Positions 1 to 6,333 of a stretch of DNA of 6,333 nucleotides are shown here, piece by piece. Numbering within the stretch: the stretch's first letter is position 1; every line of letters starts with the position of its first letter. The position numbers and the translations under genes were made by a program. The notes beneath the pieces are model-generated. The model had not been told where the DNA came from. It saw only the letters and a program-made list of their open reading frames with translations, and did no database searches. This stretch comes from Bacteroidaceae bacterium (GTDB lineage Bacteria; Bacteroidota; Bacteroidia; Bacteroidales; Bacteroidaceae), in NCBI GenBank assembly GCA_017466965.1, contig JAFTTD010000214.1, positions 1 to 6,333 on the forward strand, in the 5' to 3' direction.

Positions 1-20
1 GTTTTAGAAAGGAACATCTG

Positions 21-92
21 AATACTCAGATTATTCCGATTATTCCGAATACTCAGAAAACTCTGATTACTCCGATTATTCAGATCACTCCG
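21..92. repeat. 9-bp tandem repeat, eight units, upstream of tolC-like gene
   Basis: Eight consecutive 9-bp units follow one another without a gap: AATACTCAG, ATTATTCCG (twice), AATACTCAG, AAAACTCTG, ATTACTCCG, ATTATTCAG, ATCACTCCG. The consensus is roughly ATTAYTCCG. The array ends 24 bp before the ATG at 117. Because the period is a multiple of three, the frame of the downstream gene stays open through the whole array to the left window edge, reading as I/T/P/N/Q-rich triplets such as IIP and ITP. A TGA at 19-21 in another frame could be the end of an upstream gene. The repeat is seen directly. Whether it is a translated linker, a leader or a non-coding minisatellite cannot be decided here. 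Confidence 0.85.
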
Positions 93-116
93 CCCCCAAA
101 ATCACCAACTACAACC

Positions 117-1619
117 ATGAAACCAACCAACAAATCATTTTACTGGAGTTTCCTCCTTTCACTCTTCACACTCTCCCTCTCAGCACAGCAACCGCGCGAG
201 TTGCGGCTGACACTCGACGAGACCATCACTCTTGCACGCCGGCAGAGTGTGAATGCAGCGGTAGCTCTCAACGAACTTAAAACAGCCTATTGGGAATATC
301 GTTCCTACAAGGCTGACTTGCTGCCTGAGATGAGCCTGTCGGGTACTATACCGGCCTACAACAAGCGTTACAGTACATACCAGCGCGAAGATGGCAGCTA
401 TTCATACGTCCGCAATGACTTTATGCAAATAGACGGTTCGCTTTCAATAAAGCAAAACATCTGGCTGACAGGCGGAACACTATCCATAAACTCTTCGCTA
501 AACTTTATGCGACAAATGACGGGAGGCGATCCAGACAACCGCAACCAGTATATGAGTGTACCAGTGGCACTATCTCTTAACCAACCTATTTTTGGAGTAA
601 ATGCATCAAAATGGAACCGCCGTATAGAGCCTATACGCTATAAAGAAGCAAAGGCTAACTTCCTGACAGCTACGGAGAATGTGGCAATGGCGGCAATCAA
701 CCATTTCTTCAACCTGATGTTGGCAAAAGAACGTGTAAGCATTGCACGTCAGAACCTTGACAACGCCAAAAAACTCTACGAAGTGGCAAAAGCAAAGCGC
801 GAGATGGGACAGATAAGCGAGAACGACCTTCTGCAGATGCGACTTAACTTGCTCAATGAAGAGTCATCACTTACTGCGAACGAGAGCGGCCTGAAAAGCA
901 ATATGTTTGCCCTTCGCTCCTTCCTGTCAATTGACGAGGATGTAGATATTGTACCCATACTGCCTGACAGTGTTCCAGAAGTGAGCATAAAGTACGAAGA
1001 TGTGCTTGACCATGCACTGCGCAACAACGCCTTTGCAAGCAGCATACGTCGCCGTCAGTTGCAAGCGGACTATTCGGTGGCAATGGCGAAAGGCAATCTT
1101 CGGCAGGTTACGCTCCACGCTCAGGTGGGATTCACAGGCTCATCGCAACAAACCCTTCGTACAGCCTACGACAATCTGAAAGATAACCAAATCGTGCAAG
1201 TTGGTGTAAGCATTCCGCTTGTTGACTGGGGAAAGCGGCGCGGACAAGTAAAGGTGGCTGAAAGCAACCGCGAAGTGACCAAGAGCCGACTACGCCAAGA
1301 GACCGCAAATTTCCATCAGGACTTGTTCATCCTGACAGAACAGTTCAACAATCAAAGCCGTCAGCTCAACATTGCTCGCGAAGCTGATAAAATTGCCGAA
1401 AAGCGATACAGGACAAACGTGGAGACGTTCATGATTGGGAAAATAAGTACCCTCGACCTTAACGATGCACAAACTTCGAAAGACCAGGCAAGGCAGAACC
1501 GCATCAGTGAACTTTATTCTTATTGGTACTATTATTACCAACTGAGAAGCATAACTCTTTGGGATTTTGCCAACAATTGCGACATTAACGAAGATATTGA
1601 GAGAATTGTAAAAGAATAA
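117..1619 (+). CDS. TolC family outer membrane efflux protein
   Basis: A 500-residue outer-membrane channel subunit of a tripartite exporter. By family knowledge it forms a trimeric barrel plus periplasmic tunnel that docks to a membrane-fusion protein and an inner-membrane ABC or RND pump. Residues 1-23 form a signal peptide (basic start, hydrophobic run, SLSA|QQ cleavage site). The mature protein opens with the usual TLDETITLAR helix. Two halves repeat the fold: NQPIF near residue 155 and IPLVDWGKRRGQ near 367 mark the second strand of each half, each followed by long coiled-coil helices. A tyrosine-rich segment (YWYYYYQLRSITLWDF, about 469-484) resembles the end of Bacteroidetes TolC proteins found with ABC exporters. 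Length is normal for the family. ATG 117 is chosen because the signal peptide starts there, although the frame is open upstream. The partner pump and adaptor would lie left of the window. Substrate unknown. Confidence 0.93.
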   Translation: MKPTNKSFYWSFLLSLFTLSLSAQQPRELRLTLDETITLARRQSVNAAVALNELKTAYWEYRSYKADLLPEMSLSGTIPAYNKRYSTYQREDGSYSYVRNDFMQIDGSLSIKQNIWLTGGTLSINSSLNFMRQMTGGDPDNRNQYMSVPVALSLNQPIFGVNASKWNRRIEPIRYKEAKANFLTATENVAMAAINHFFNLMLAKERVSIARQNLDNAKKLYEVAKAKREMGQISENDLLQMRLNLLNEESSLTANESGLKSNMFALRSFLSIDEDVDIVPILPDSVPEVSIKYEDVLDHALRNNAFASSIRRRQLQADYSVAMAKGNLRQVTLHAQVGFTGSSQQTLRTAYDNLKDNQIVQVGVSIPLVDWGKRRGQVKVAESNREVTKSRLRQETANFHQDLFILTEQFNNQSRQLNIAREADKIAEKRYRTNVETFMIGKISTLDLNDAQTSKDQARQNRISELYSYWYYYYQLRSITLWDFANNCDINEDIERIVKE

Positions 1620-1660
1620 TAAAAAAGACTCTGCCCATATTAAAACCAATACATCTTTTA

Positions 1661-1692
1661 TTTGACTGAAAAACAAAAAGTTTGTAAGTTTG
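1661..1692 (+). promoter_or_regulatory. Bacteroidetes-type promoter for the regulator/kinase genes
   Basis: TTTG at 1661-1664 is followed after exactly 20 nt by TAAGTTTG at 1685-1692. This matches the Bacteroidetes primary sigma consensus (TTTG about -33, TAnnTTTG about -7) at all fixed positions. Transcription would start near 1696-1700, giving a leader of roughly 185 nt that contains the octamer repeats before the regulator ATG at 1884. The last bases of the -7 element lie in a perfect 10-bp palindrome, GTTTGCAAAC (1688-1697). The two-component genes could therefore be transcribed separately from the tolC-like gene. No start site has been measured. Confidence 0.55.
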
Positions 1693-1700
1693 CAAACGGA

Positions 1701-1870
1701 ATAAAGGTTATAAGGTTGTAAGTTTATAAGGTAAGCAACTAAAAAACTCAAAAACTAAAATCATATTGTAAGTTAAACAACTAAAAACTTAAGAACTTAA
1801 AAACTAATATCAGACTGTAAGGTAAGCAACTAAAAAACTTAAGAACTTAAAAACTTAAAAACTAAAATCA
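1701..1870 (+). repeat. modular octamer repeat array, block 1 (three copies)
   Basis: Three successive copies of a composite repeat fill the leader of the response regulator. Copy 1 has G/T-rich octamers (ATAAAGGT, TATAAGGT, TGTAAGTT, TATAAGGT at 1701-1732), the linker AAGCAACT (1733-1740), then AAAAAACT and CAAAAACT. Copy 2 (1767-1811) is TGTAAGTT, AAACAACT, a 7-bp AAAAACT, TAAGAACT, TAAAAACT. Copy 3 (1816-1870) is TGTAAGGT, AAGCAACT, AAAAAACT, TAAGAACT and TAAAAACT twice. Copies end in AAAATCA or AATATCAGAC. The register is 8 bp with few slips. The array lacks a long ORF, and related blocks occur in the next two gaps. Function unknown. Confidence 0.85.
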
Positions 1871-1883
1871 CACTTAAGCCCCA

Positions 1884-3257
1884 ATGATACTGGTTATTGA
1901 TGATGACAGGATGATACGCATATCGCTGATGCGCATTCTTGAAAGGAACGGATTTGAAGTTAAGATTGCTGAAAATCAAGAAGAAGCTATGGCGATTGTG
2001 AGAGCTGAAGCACCTCAGCTTGTACTGATGGACATGAATTTCTCACTTTCAACAGATGGAGAAGAAGGAATAACACTGTTGAAACAAGTGAAGATATTCT
2101 GCCCAGAGACTCCTGTTATACTGATAACTGCATGGGGAAGCATACAGCTGGCGGTAAGAGGTATGAGGGCTGGAGCTTTTGACTTTATAACAAAGCCATG
2201 GAGCAACGAAGTGCTGATGCAAAGGGTAGAAACAGCATTAAGCTCTCTTCCGGCTGCTGCCAAAGGAAACGAGAAAGTTACCTCTACAAACAAGACTAAC
2301 TCTGTTCCCAAAATAGATACAGAAAAAAGCGCGTTCCCTATTATTGGCAAATCGCCTGCATTGATGGAGGTACTTGCCACTGTAGAACGAATAGCTAAAA
2401 CAAACGCCTCCGTACTCATAACAGGAGAAAGCGGAACAGGCAAGGAACTTGTTGCAGAGGCTATTCACAAAGCAAGCAACAGAAAGGACAAACCTTTTGT
2501 GAAGGTTAATTTAGGCGGCATTTCAACTTCGCTGTTCGAAAGCGAAATGTTCGGTCACAAAAAGGGTGCTTTCACAGATGCCGTGACAGACAGAGTTGGA
2601 AGATTTGAAATGGCGAACAAAGGAACAATATTTCTTGACGAAATAGGTGATCTTGACCGCAGTTGCCAAGTAAAACTTCTGCGTGTTCTACAAGACCAGA
2701 CTTACGAAGTGCTGGGAGACAGCCGTACACGAAAAGCAGATGTGAGAGTAATCAGCGCTACAAATGCCAATCTGCCACAGATGGTAAACGACCATTCATT
2801 CAGAGAAGACCTCTTCTACAGAATAAATCTCATAACTATCAATCTTCCGCCATTGCGTGAAAGGGCTGAAGACATACCTCTGCTTGTCCGTCATTTTGCT
2901 GATAAAGCATGTGAACAAAACAGACTTGCCAGAATTGAAATAACTCCCGACGCCATGACTTACCTGAAAACACTGCCATACCCGGGTAACATACGTGAAC
3001 TGAAAGGACTGGTGGAACGCACCATGCTGATGAACCAAGGCAGAACACTTACAAAAAAAGAATTTGAAGAAAGTGTTACCACATCACCTTCTGCAATAGG
3101 AAGTATTACCGCAAACAGTTCAATAGAGAATGCAGAACGTTCGCTAATAATCAATGCAATAGAAAAATATCAAGGCAACATGTCGAAGGTGGCATCCGCA
3201 CTTGGCATCAGTAGAGGTGCACTATACCGCCGATTGGACAAGTATGGAATTAAGTGA
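1884..3257 (+). CDS. sigma-54-dependent response regulator, NtrC family (receiver, AAA+, Fis-type helix-turn-helix)
   Basis: A 457-residue cytoplasmic transcription activator. The receiver (about 1-120) has the acidic cluster D6-D8, phospho-acceptor D50, T82 and K104. The stretch after D50 (MDMNF to DG at 58-59) is one residue longer than in classic NtrC. A polar, Ser/Thr/Lys-rich linker (about 123-150) leads to the AAA+ domain: Walker A GESGTGKE (181-188), L1 loop GAFTDA (228-233) and Walker B IFLDE (249-253). The [10 protein letters not shown] and YPGNIREL segments carry the arginine-finger and sensor II regions. The Fis-like helix-turn-helix occupies about 432-455 and ends the protein. By family knowledge, phosphorylation lets the AAA+ ring remodel sigma-54 RNA polymerase. 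Only the loop residue D232, where glycine is canonical, departs from textbook motifs. The ATG begins directly at the first beta strand. The kinase follows after 87 bp and is the likely phosphodonor. Confidence 0.95.
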   Translation: MILVIDDDRMIRISLMRILERNGFEVKIAENQEEAMAIVRAEAPQLVLMDMNFSLSTDGEEGITLLKQVKIFCPETPVILITAWGSIQLAVRGMRAGAFDFITKPWSNEVLMQRVETALSSLPAAAKGNEKVTSTNKTNSVPKIDTEKSAFPIIGKSPALMEVLATVERIAKTNASVLITGESGTGKELVAEAIHKASNRKDKPFVKVNLGGISTSLFESEMFGHKKGAFTDAVTDRVGRFEMANKGTIFLDEIGDLDRSCQVKLLRVLQDQTYEVLGDSRTRKADVRVISATNANLPQMVNDHSFREDLFYRINLITINLPPLRERAEDIPLLVRHFADKACEQNRLARIEITPDAMTYLKTLPYPGNIRELKGLVERTMLMNQGRTLTKKEFEESVTTSPSAIGSITANSSIENAERSLIINAIEKYQGNMSKVASALGISRGALYRRLDKYGIK

Positions 3258-3323
3258 GGTTGTGAGGTTATAAGGTTATAAGGTTGTAAGGTAGGCAACT
3301 TAAGAACTAAAAAACTAAAATCT
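3253..3323 (+). repeat. modular octamer repeat array, block 2
   Basis: Five G/T-rich octamers run in perfect 8-bp register from 3253 to 3292: AGTGAGGT, TGTGAGGT, TATAAGGT twice, TGTAAGGT. They are followed by AGGCAACT (a one-base variant of the linker), TAAGAACT, AAAAAACT and AAAATCTG. The first unit contains the regulator's TGA stop (3255-3257), so the repeat starts inside the gene end. The block occupies most of the gap between regulator and kinase and would lie inside a shared transcript. Confidence 0.85.
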
Positions 3324-3344
3324 GATTTAAAAACCCAAGAAAAA

Positions 3345-4640
3345 ATGAAGCTTATCCACTTCTTCATAATCTTTGTCATTCTAATAAGTGCGTCATTGGG
3401 AATAACAATTGTAGCAACAAAGGATGAGCCCACCGCACTGCTGTATGTGGCAGAAGGTCTCTGTATTGCAACTTTGCTGTTCCTGTTCTATTTTTACAAT
3501 AAGGTAATGCGCCCTATCAAGTCTATTAGCAGCGGTATGGAACTGTTGATGGAACAAGACCTGACAACAAGACTGACCACTGTGGGACAGAAAGAAACAG
3601 ACAAAATTGTAAGGGTGTTTAACCGTTTGCTTGACAAACTCAAAGACGAGCATCTGCGTCTTAGGGAGCAGAACAATTTTCTTGACCTGCTCATAGATGC
3701 CTCACCAATGGGTGTGATAATGTTAGATTTGAACGGAAATATCAGCAGTGTCAATAATGCTGCACTGAATTTCCTTGACATTAAGTCTATTGGCACAATA
3801 CAAAACAAGAAGATGGAAGAGCTGGACTCATTGCTTGCCAAAGAAATAAGCAAAATGGACAGTGAGACAACAAAAACATTCCGTCTCGGAGGGTCAGCCA
3901 TATACAGATGCTCACACTTGTATTTTCTTGACCGAGGATTTCACCATCCGTTCATTCTTATAGAGAGCTTGACTCAGGAAGTGCTCGAAGCTGAAAAGAA
4001 AGCCTACGGAAAAGTTATTCGCATGATGGCGCACGAAGTGAACAACAATGTTGCAGGAATAACATCAATACTCGAAAGCATTGACGGACTGCCAGAGGAT
4101 TTGGCACAAGTATGTTCCGACCGCTGTTTCGCTATGAGCCGATTCATAACTCGTTTTGCAGACATGGTTAAAATACCGGAACCTATGTTGGAAACAACTC
4201 CTATCAATGACATTATTGACAATTGTCACATTTTTCTTGAAACCCTCTGCGTTAAGCATGGTGCAAAACTGCGTTTGAATCTTTGTAAAGAAAATCCGCT
4301 TATTAACGCTGACTGCATCCTTCTTGAGCAGGCATTGGTTAACATTGTGAAGAATTCAGCAGAAAGCATTGAATCAAGAACGAATCCAACAGAACAAGGA
4401 TTGGTTGAAATAAAGACAAATGCAGATGCCTCTATCCAAATTATAGACAATGGAATAGGCATATCAGAAGATGCTGAGAAAAATCTCTTTACTCCGTTCT
4501 ATTCTTCAAAACCTAAGGGGCAAGGCATTGGTATGATGATAGTGAGAGAAATCCTTACAAAACACAAATGTTCATTCTCTCTGCGTACTGACAACGACGG
4601 GCATACACGCTTCCGCATATATTTCAGAATAAGTTTTTGA
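3345..4640 (+). CDS. membrane histidine kinase (two TM, HAMP, PAS, HATPase)
   Basis: A 431-residue sensor kinase, probable partner of the preceding regulator. Transmembrane helices lie at about 4-24 and 31-51, separated by only some six to ten residues, so there is no periplasmic sensor domain. A HAMP linker follows (about 52-105, conserved P57), then a PAS-like region (about 110-210) with the typical DASPMGVIMLD entry. The H-box is RMMAHEVNNN with H230 as phospho-acceptor. The ATPase domain has an N-box (N333, N337), the G1 motif DNGIG (368-372), an F-box FTPFYSSKP and the G2 motif GQGIGMMIVREIL (392-404). All catalytic motifs look intact. The signal is probably sensed in the membrane or by the cytoplasmic PAS domain (inference). 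ATG 3345 is preceded by an A-rich stretch and starts a plausible first helix. The last codons and stop (4630-4640) match a motif repeated just downstream. Confidence 0.93.
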   Translation: MKLIHFFIIFVILISASLGITIVATKDEPTALLYVAEGLCIATLLFLFYFYNKVMRPIKSISSGMELLMEQDLTTRLTTVGQKETDKIVRVFNRLLDKLKDEHLRLREQNNFLDLLIDASPMGVIMLDLNGNISSVNNAALNFLDIKSIGTIQNKKMEELDSLLAKEISKMDSETTKTFRLGGSAIYRCSHLYFLDRGFHHPFILIESLTQEVLEAEKKAYGKVIRMMAHEVNNNVAGITSILESIDGLPEDLAQVCSDRCFAMSRFITRFADMVKIPEPMLETTPINDIIDNCHIFLETLCVKHGAKLRLNLCKENPLINADCILLEQALVNIVKNSAESIESRTNPTEQGLVEIKTNADASIQIIDNGIGISEDAEKNLFTPFYSSKPKGQGIGMMIVREILTKHKCSFSLRTDNDGHTRFRIYFRISF

Positions 4641-4644
4641 ATAT

Positions 4645-4816
4645 GTAAGTTTGTAAGTTTTTGAGTTTGCAACATCTATGATTTAGGCTGTAAGGTTAAC
4701 TTATAAGGTAAGCAACTTAAAAACTCAAAAACTTAAGAACTTAAAAACTAAAATCAGACTGTAAGGTAAGCAAATTAAAAACTCAAAAACTAAAAAACTT
4801 AAGAACTAAACTTAGG
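4645..4816 (+). repeat. modular octamer repeat array, block 3, between convergent genes
   Basis: This block fills the gap between the kinase and the convergent RND-TolC gene. A T/G-rich part (4645-4672) is followed by two full copies. The first (4689-4759) is TGTAAGGT, five odd bases, TATAAGGT, AAGCAACT, TAAAAACT, CAAAAACT, TAAGAACT, TAAAAACT and AAAATCAGAC. The second (4760-4807) is TGTAAGGT, AAGCAAAT, TAAAAACT, CAAAAACT, AAAAAACT, TAAGAACT. The orientation is the same as in blocks 1 and 2 although the right-hand gene is on the other strand. The stretch 4742-4775 matches 1798-1831 at 32 of 34 positions. No gene is visible in the gap. Confidence 0.85.
4654..4735. terminator. 15-bp inverted repeat, possible terminator or mRNA 3' structure
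   Basis: TAAGTTTTTGAGTTT at 4654-4668 is the exact reverse complement of 4721-4735, with a 52-nt spacer. It sits just after the kinase stop and before the convergent gene's end, where a shared terminator would be expected. The stem is AT-rich, the loop is long and no T-run follows directly, so it is not a classic intrinsic terminator. Pairing between repeat modules is the alternative explanation. Confidence 0.3.
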
Positions 4817-4819
4817 CCC

Positions 4820-6333
4820 TTACCCAACAACACTTCCCACAGACTTACGATATTCCAAGCTCCTAAGGAAACGTGATATACGCGCCTCTACAAGAGCAGT
4901 CTCAGCTTGTTGCCATAGTACTTGTGCTTCGAGATGGTCTGACAACGAGACAGCCCCCACTTCATATTGCCGACGACTGACACGAAGATTCTCCTTTGCA
5001 GAAGTTAAAGATATTTCTGCCAGATGCAGTTCAAGTTCAGCTTCGTCCAACCTATTTTTCATTTGTACAGCTTCCAATTCAAGCAATTCTTTTGCTTCTG
5101 ACTCTTCAGCCAGCGACTGCTCATATTGCACCTTTGCCACTCTCACTTTGTTGCTTTGATTGCCAAAGTTGAATAACGGAACTGAAATCTGCAATCCTGT
5201 CAGAAGACTCCATCGGTCAAACAATCGTGTACCATTGATTTTAAGTCCATTCATATATCCATACTGAACAGCAAGTCCCATCTGTGGCAATCGTTCACTA
5301 CGTGCCATGTCAACCTTGTGGCGCATAAGTTCACTTCTGTTAGCAAGCAAATCCACTTCTGGACGAGAGGATATATCTGTGGCATTAGATATTTCGAATT
5401 CAGCCTTTGGCAAATCAGTATTTACATTTATCTTTTCGTCGAGTGGTCTGCCTATATAATGGCACAAATTCATTGTAGCAAGACGTATGGCATTCTCTGC
5501 ACGGCGTAATTTAAGAATGCTTTCATTTAATTTCACTTCAACTTTCAATACTTCATTCTTTGATTTTGTACCTGCTTTATACGCTTTTTCTACTGCACGT
5601 TTCAGTTCATCAAGCATACTGTTGTATGACACTGCCACTTTATGCAATTCGTATGCTCTCACCAAATCTGCGTATGCGCATGACGTTTGAATGACCACAT
5701 CTGATTCGGAAATACGGCGATTCAACAAAGCCATATCCCTTCCTATTTGAGCCATCTTGTATCCTGCTCTGATTTTTCCGCCCATATATATAGGTTGAAC
5801 CATCTTGACAGTCGCATTGTATATCAAATCCATTTCATATTTTACGCTCAGTCCGGGGAAGAACGCATTGTAATCTGACGGATTTCCGTCTGCACCTATC
5901 ACTGGAAGCATTCCTCCTTCAAAGTCAAGACTTCCGTCAGTATTTGCATAAACACCCATAGCTTCAAAAGAAAACGACGGCAAAAAATTAGCTTTAGCAC
6001 TTTTAAGCATATATTCTGCCGAAGCTATCTGGAAATCAGCCACTGCAATTTTCTTATTGTGCTCTTTGGCAAGAATGATACATTCATCCATAGACAGAGT
6101 AGTCTGCGCCTTTGCGCTGAGTGGACACAATCCTGCTCCGAACGCTATAGCTACGGCGATAAAGGGGAAGCGGTTTTTAGGCATATTGTTTTTTGCTGTG
6201 TTTATATTGAAGAACAAAGCGTATAGTATTGGCAGATAGAAAAGCGTTGCAAGAGTAGAGAAAAACAGTCCTCCCATTATTGTAGCCGCCATTGAGCCGA
6301 AAAGGTCATCGCCAAGCAACGGTATCATTCCGA
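4820..6333 (-). CDS. RND efflux pump C-terminus fused in frame to TolC family outer membrane protein (partial)
   Basis: The frame is open from the right window edge to the TAA at 4820-4822. The first residues, from the edge to about 6185, are the end of an RND inner-membrane pump: GMIPLLGDDLFGSMAATIMG followed by the last hydrophobic helix ending LPILYALFF. By family knowledge this is the TM11/TM12 region of AcrB-like transporters. After a short basic cytoplasmic linker (NTAKNNMPKNR) the same frame enters a complete TolC protein of 454 residues with its own signal peptide. It shows TLSMDECIILAKEHN at the mature N-terminus, QPIYMGGKIRAGY (about 128-140 of the TolC part) and VPLFNFGNQ (about 333-341). 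Both halves have long coiled-coil helices. The TolC part has normal length, so nothing appears lost. Most of the pump lies outside the window. The protein could be a genuine fusion cleaved at the internal signal peptide, or two genes joined by loss of a stop. Substrate unknown. Confidence 0.85.
   Translation of the reverse strand, partial: GMIPLLGDDLFGSMAATIMGGLFFSTLATLFYLPILYALFFNINTAKNNMPKNRFPFIAVAIAFGAGLCPLSAKAQTTLSMDECIILAKEHNKKIAVADFQIASAEYMLKSAKANFLPSFSFEAMGVYANTDGSLDFEGGMLPVIGADGNPSDYNAFFPGLSVKYEMDLIYNATVKMVQPIYMGGKIRAGYKMAQIGRDMALLNRRISESDVVIQTSCAYADLVRAYELHKVAVSYNSMLDELKRAVEKAYKAGTKSKNEVLKVEVKLNESILKLRRAENAIRLATMNLCHYIGRPLDEKINVNTDLPKAEFEISNATDISSRPEVDLLANRSELMRHKVDMARSERLPQMGLAVQYGYMNGLKINGTRLFDRWSLLTGLQISVPLFNFGNQSNKVRVAKVQYEQSLAEESEAKELLELEAVQMKNRLDEAELELHLAEISLTSAKENLRVSRRQYEVGAVSLSDHLEAQVLWQQAETALVEARISRFLRSLEYRKSVGSVVG
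6107..6184 (-). other. internal signal peptide and alternative start of the TolC module
   Basis: An ATG at 6184-6182 opens the TolC part with a textbook secretion signal: basic MPKNR, a hydrophobic core of about 13 residues, and SAKA|QTT as a signal peptidase I site 26 residues in. The cysteine at position 20 has no lipobox (preceded by AGL), so a lipoprotein is unlikely. If the module is translated on its own, it starts here. If it is translated as a fusion, the segment would insert as an extra helix after the last RND helix, with its basic start in the cytoplasm, and could be cleaved to release the outer-membrane protein. Confidence 0.7.

Noticed and set aside
1..21. Possible end of an upstream gene (frame ending VLERNI and TGA at 19-21)
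   Set aside because: Only six codons are visible, too few to support a gene call, and another frame is also open to the edge.
1290..1751. Minus-strand open frame of 153 codons overlapping the tolC end and the repeat leader
   Set aside because: It runs antisense to a clear TolC gene, starts in repeat sequence and its translation resembles no family; it is a shadow of coding sequence.
1701..1870. CRISPR-like array
   Set aside because: The units are 8 bp and contiguous, with no unique spacers between conserved 24-40 bp repeats and no cas genes in view.
1620..1883. Sigma-54 promoter as autoregulatory target of the response regulator
   Set aside because: No GG-N10-GC pattern with the expected flanks was seen in this gap or in the other intergenic gaps.
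2015..2443. Minus-strand open frame of 142 codons inside the regulator
   Set aside because: It is wholly antisense to a well-conserved receiver and AAA+ domain, with no recognisable product.
3494..3901. Minus-strand open frame of 135 codons inside the kinase
   Set aside because: It is antisense to the HAMP and PAS region, Ser/Leu-rich shadow translation, no family resemblance.
4646..4653. Second TAAGTTTG promoter-like element after the kinase stop
   Set aside because: The -33 position reads TTTC rather than TTTG and the element points at a convergent gene, so chance within repeat sequence is likelier.
5318..5509. Plus-strand open frames of 60-67 codons inside the RND-TolC gene
   Set aside because: They are antisense to conserved TolC coding sequence and have no recognisable features.

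Overview
The window reads as part of a Bacteroidales chromosome, probably Prevotella-like. The evidence is AT-rich coding with AT-rich gaps, starts without clear Shine-Dalgarno sequences, a perfect match to the Bacteroidetes promoter pattern TTTG-N20-TAnnTTTG, a D-M-N-F type NtrC-like receiver, and TolC proteins of the kind found in that phylum. The genus is inferred from style only.

Layout, left to right. Positions 21-92 hold a tandem array of eight 9-bp units just ahead of a plus-strand gene for a secreted TolC-family outer-membrane efflux protein (117-1619). A 264-bp gap follows, with a strong promoter candidate (1661-1692) and a modular 8-bp repeat array. Next come a sigma-54-type response regulator (1884-3257) and, after an 87-bp gap with another copy of the repeat, its likely partner histidine kinase (3345-4640). 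A third repeat block fills the 179-bp gap to a convergent minus-strand gene (4820-6333, cut by the right edge). That gene encodes the last transmembrane helix of an RND efflux pump, joined in frame and without a stop to a complete TolC-family protein that still carries its own signal peptide.

How the genes may work together. The first TolC protein is probably the last structural gene of an ABC-type or other tripartite exporter lying to the left. The regulator/kinase pair next to it probably senses an envelope or membrane signal and activates sigma-54-dependent transcription. I see no sigma-54 promoter inside the window, so its targets probably lie elsewhere, most plausibly upstream of the exporter operon. 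The minus-strand RND-TolC gene belongs to a second, independently transcribed efflux system.

The most unusual features are two. One is the repeat family: G/T-rich octamers, a linker octamer AAGCAACT and A/C-rich octamers, kept almost wholly in 8-bp register and present in the same orientation in all three intergenic gaps around the two-component genes. The other is the in-frame RND-TolC fusion with an internal signal peptide.
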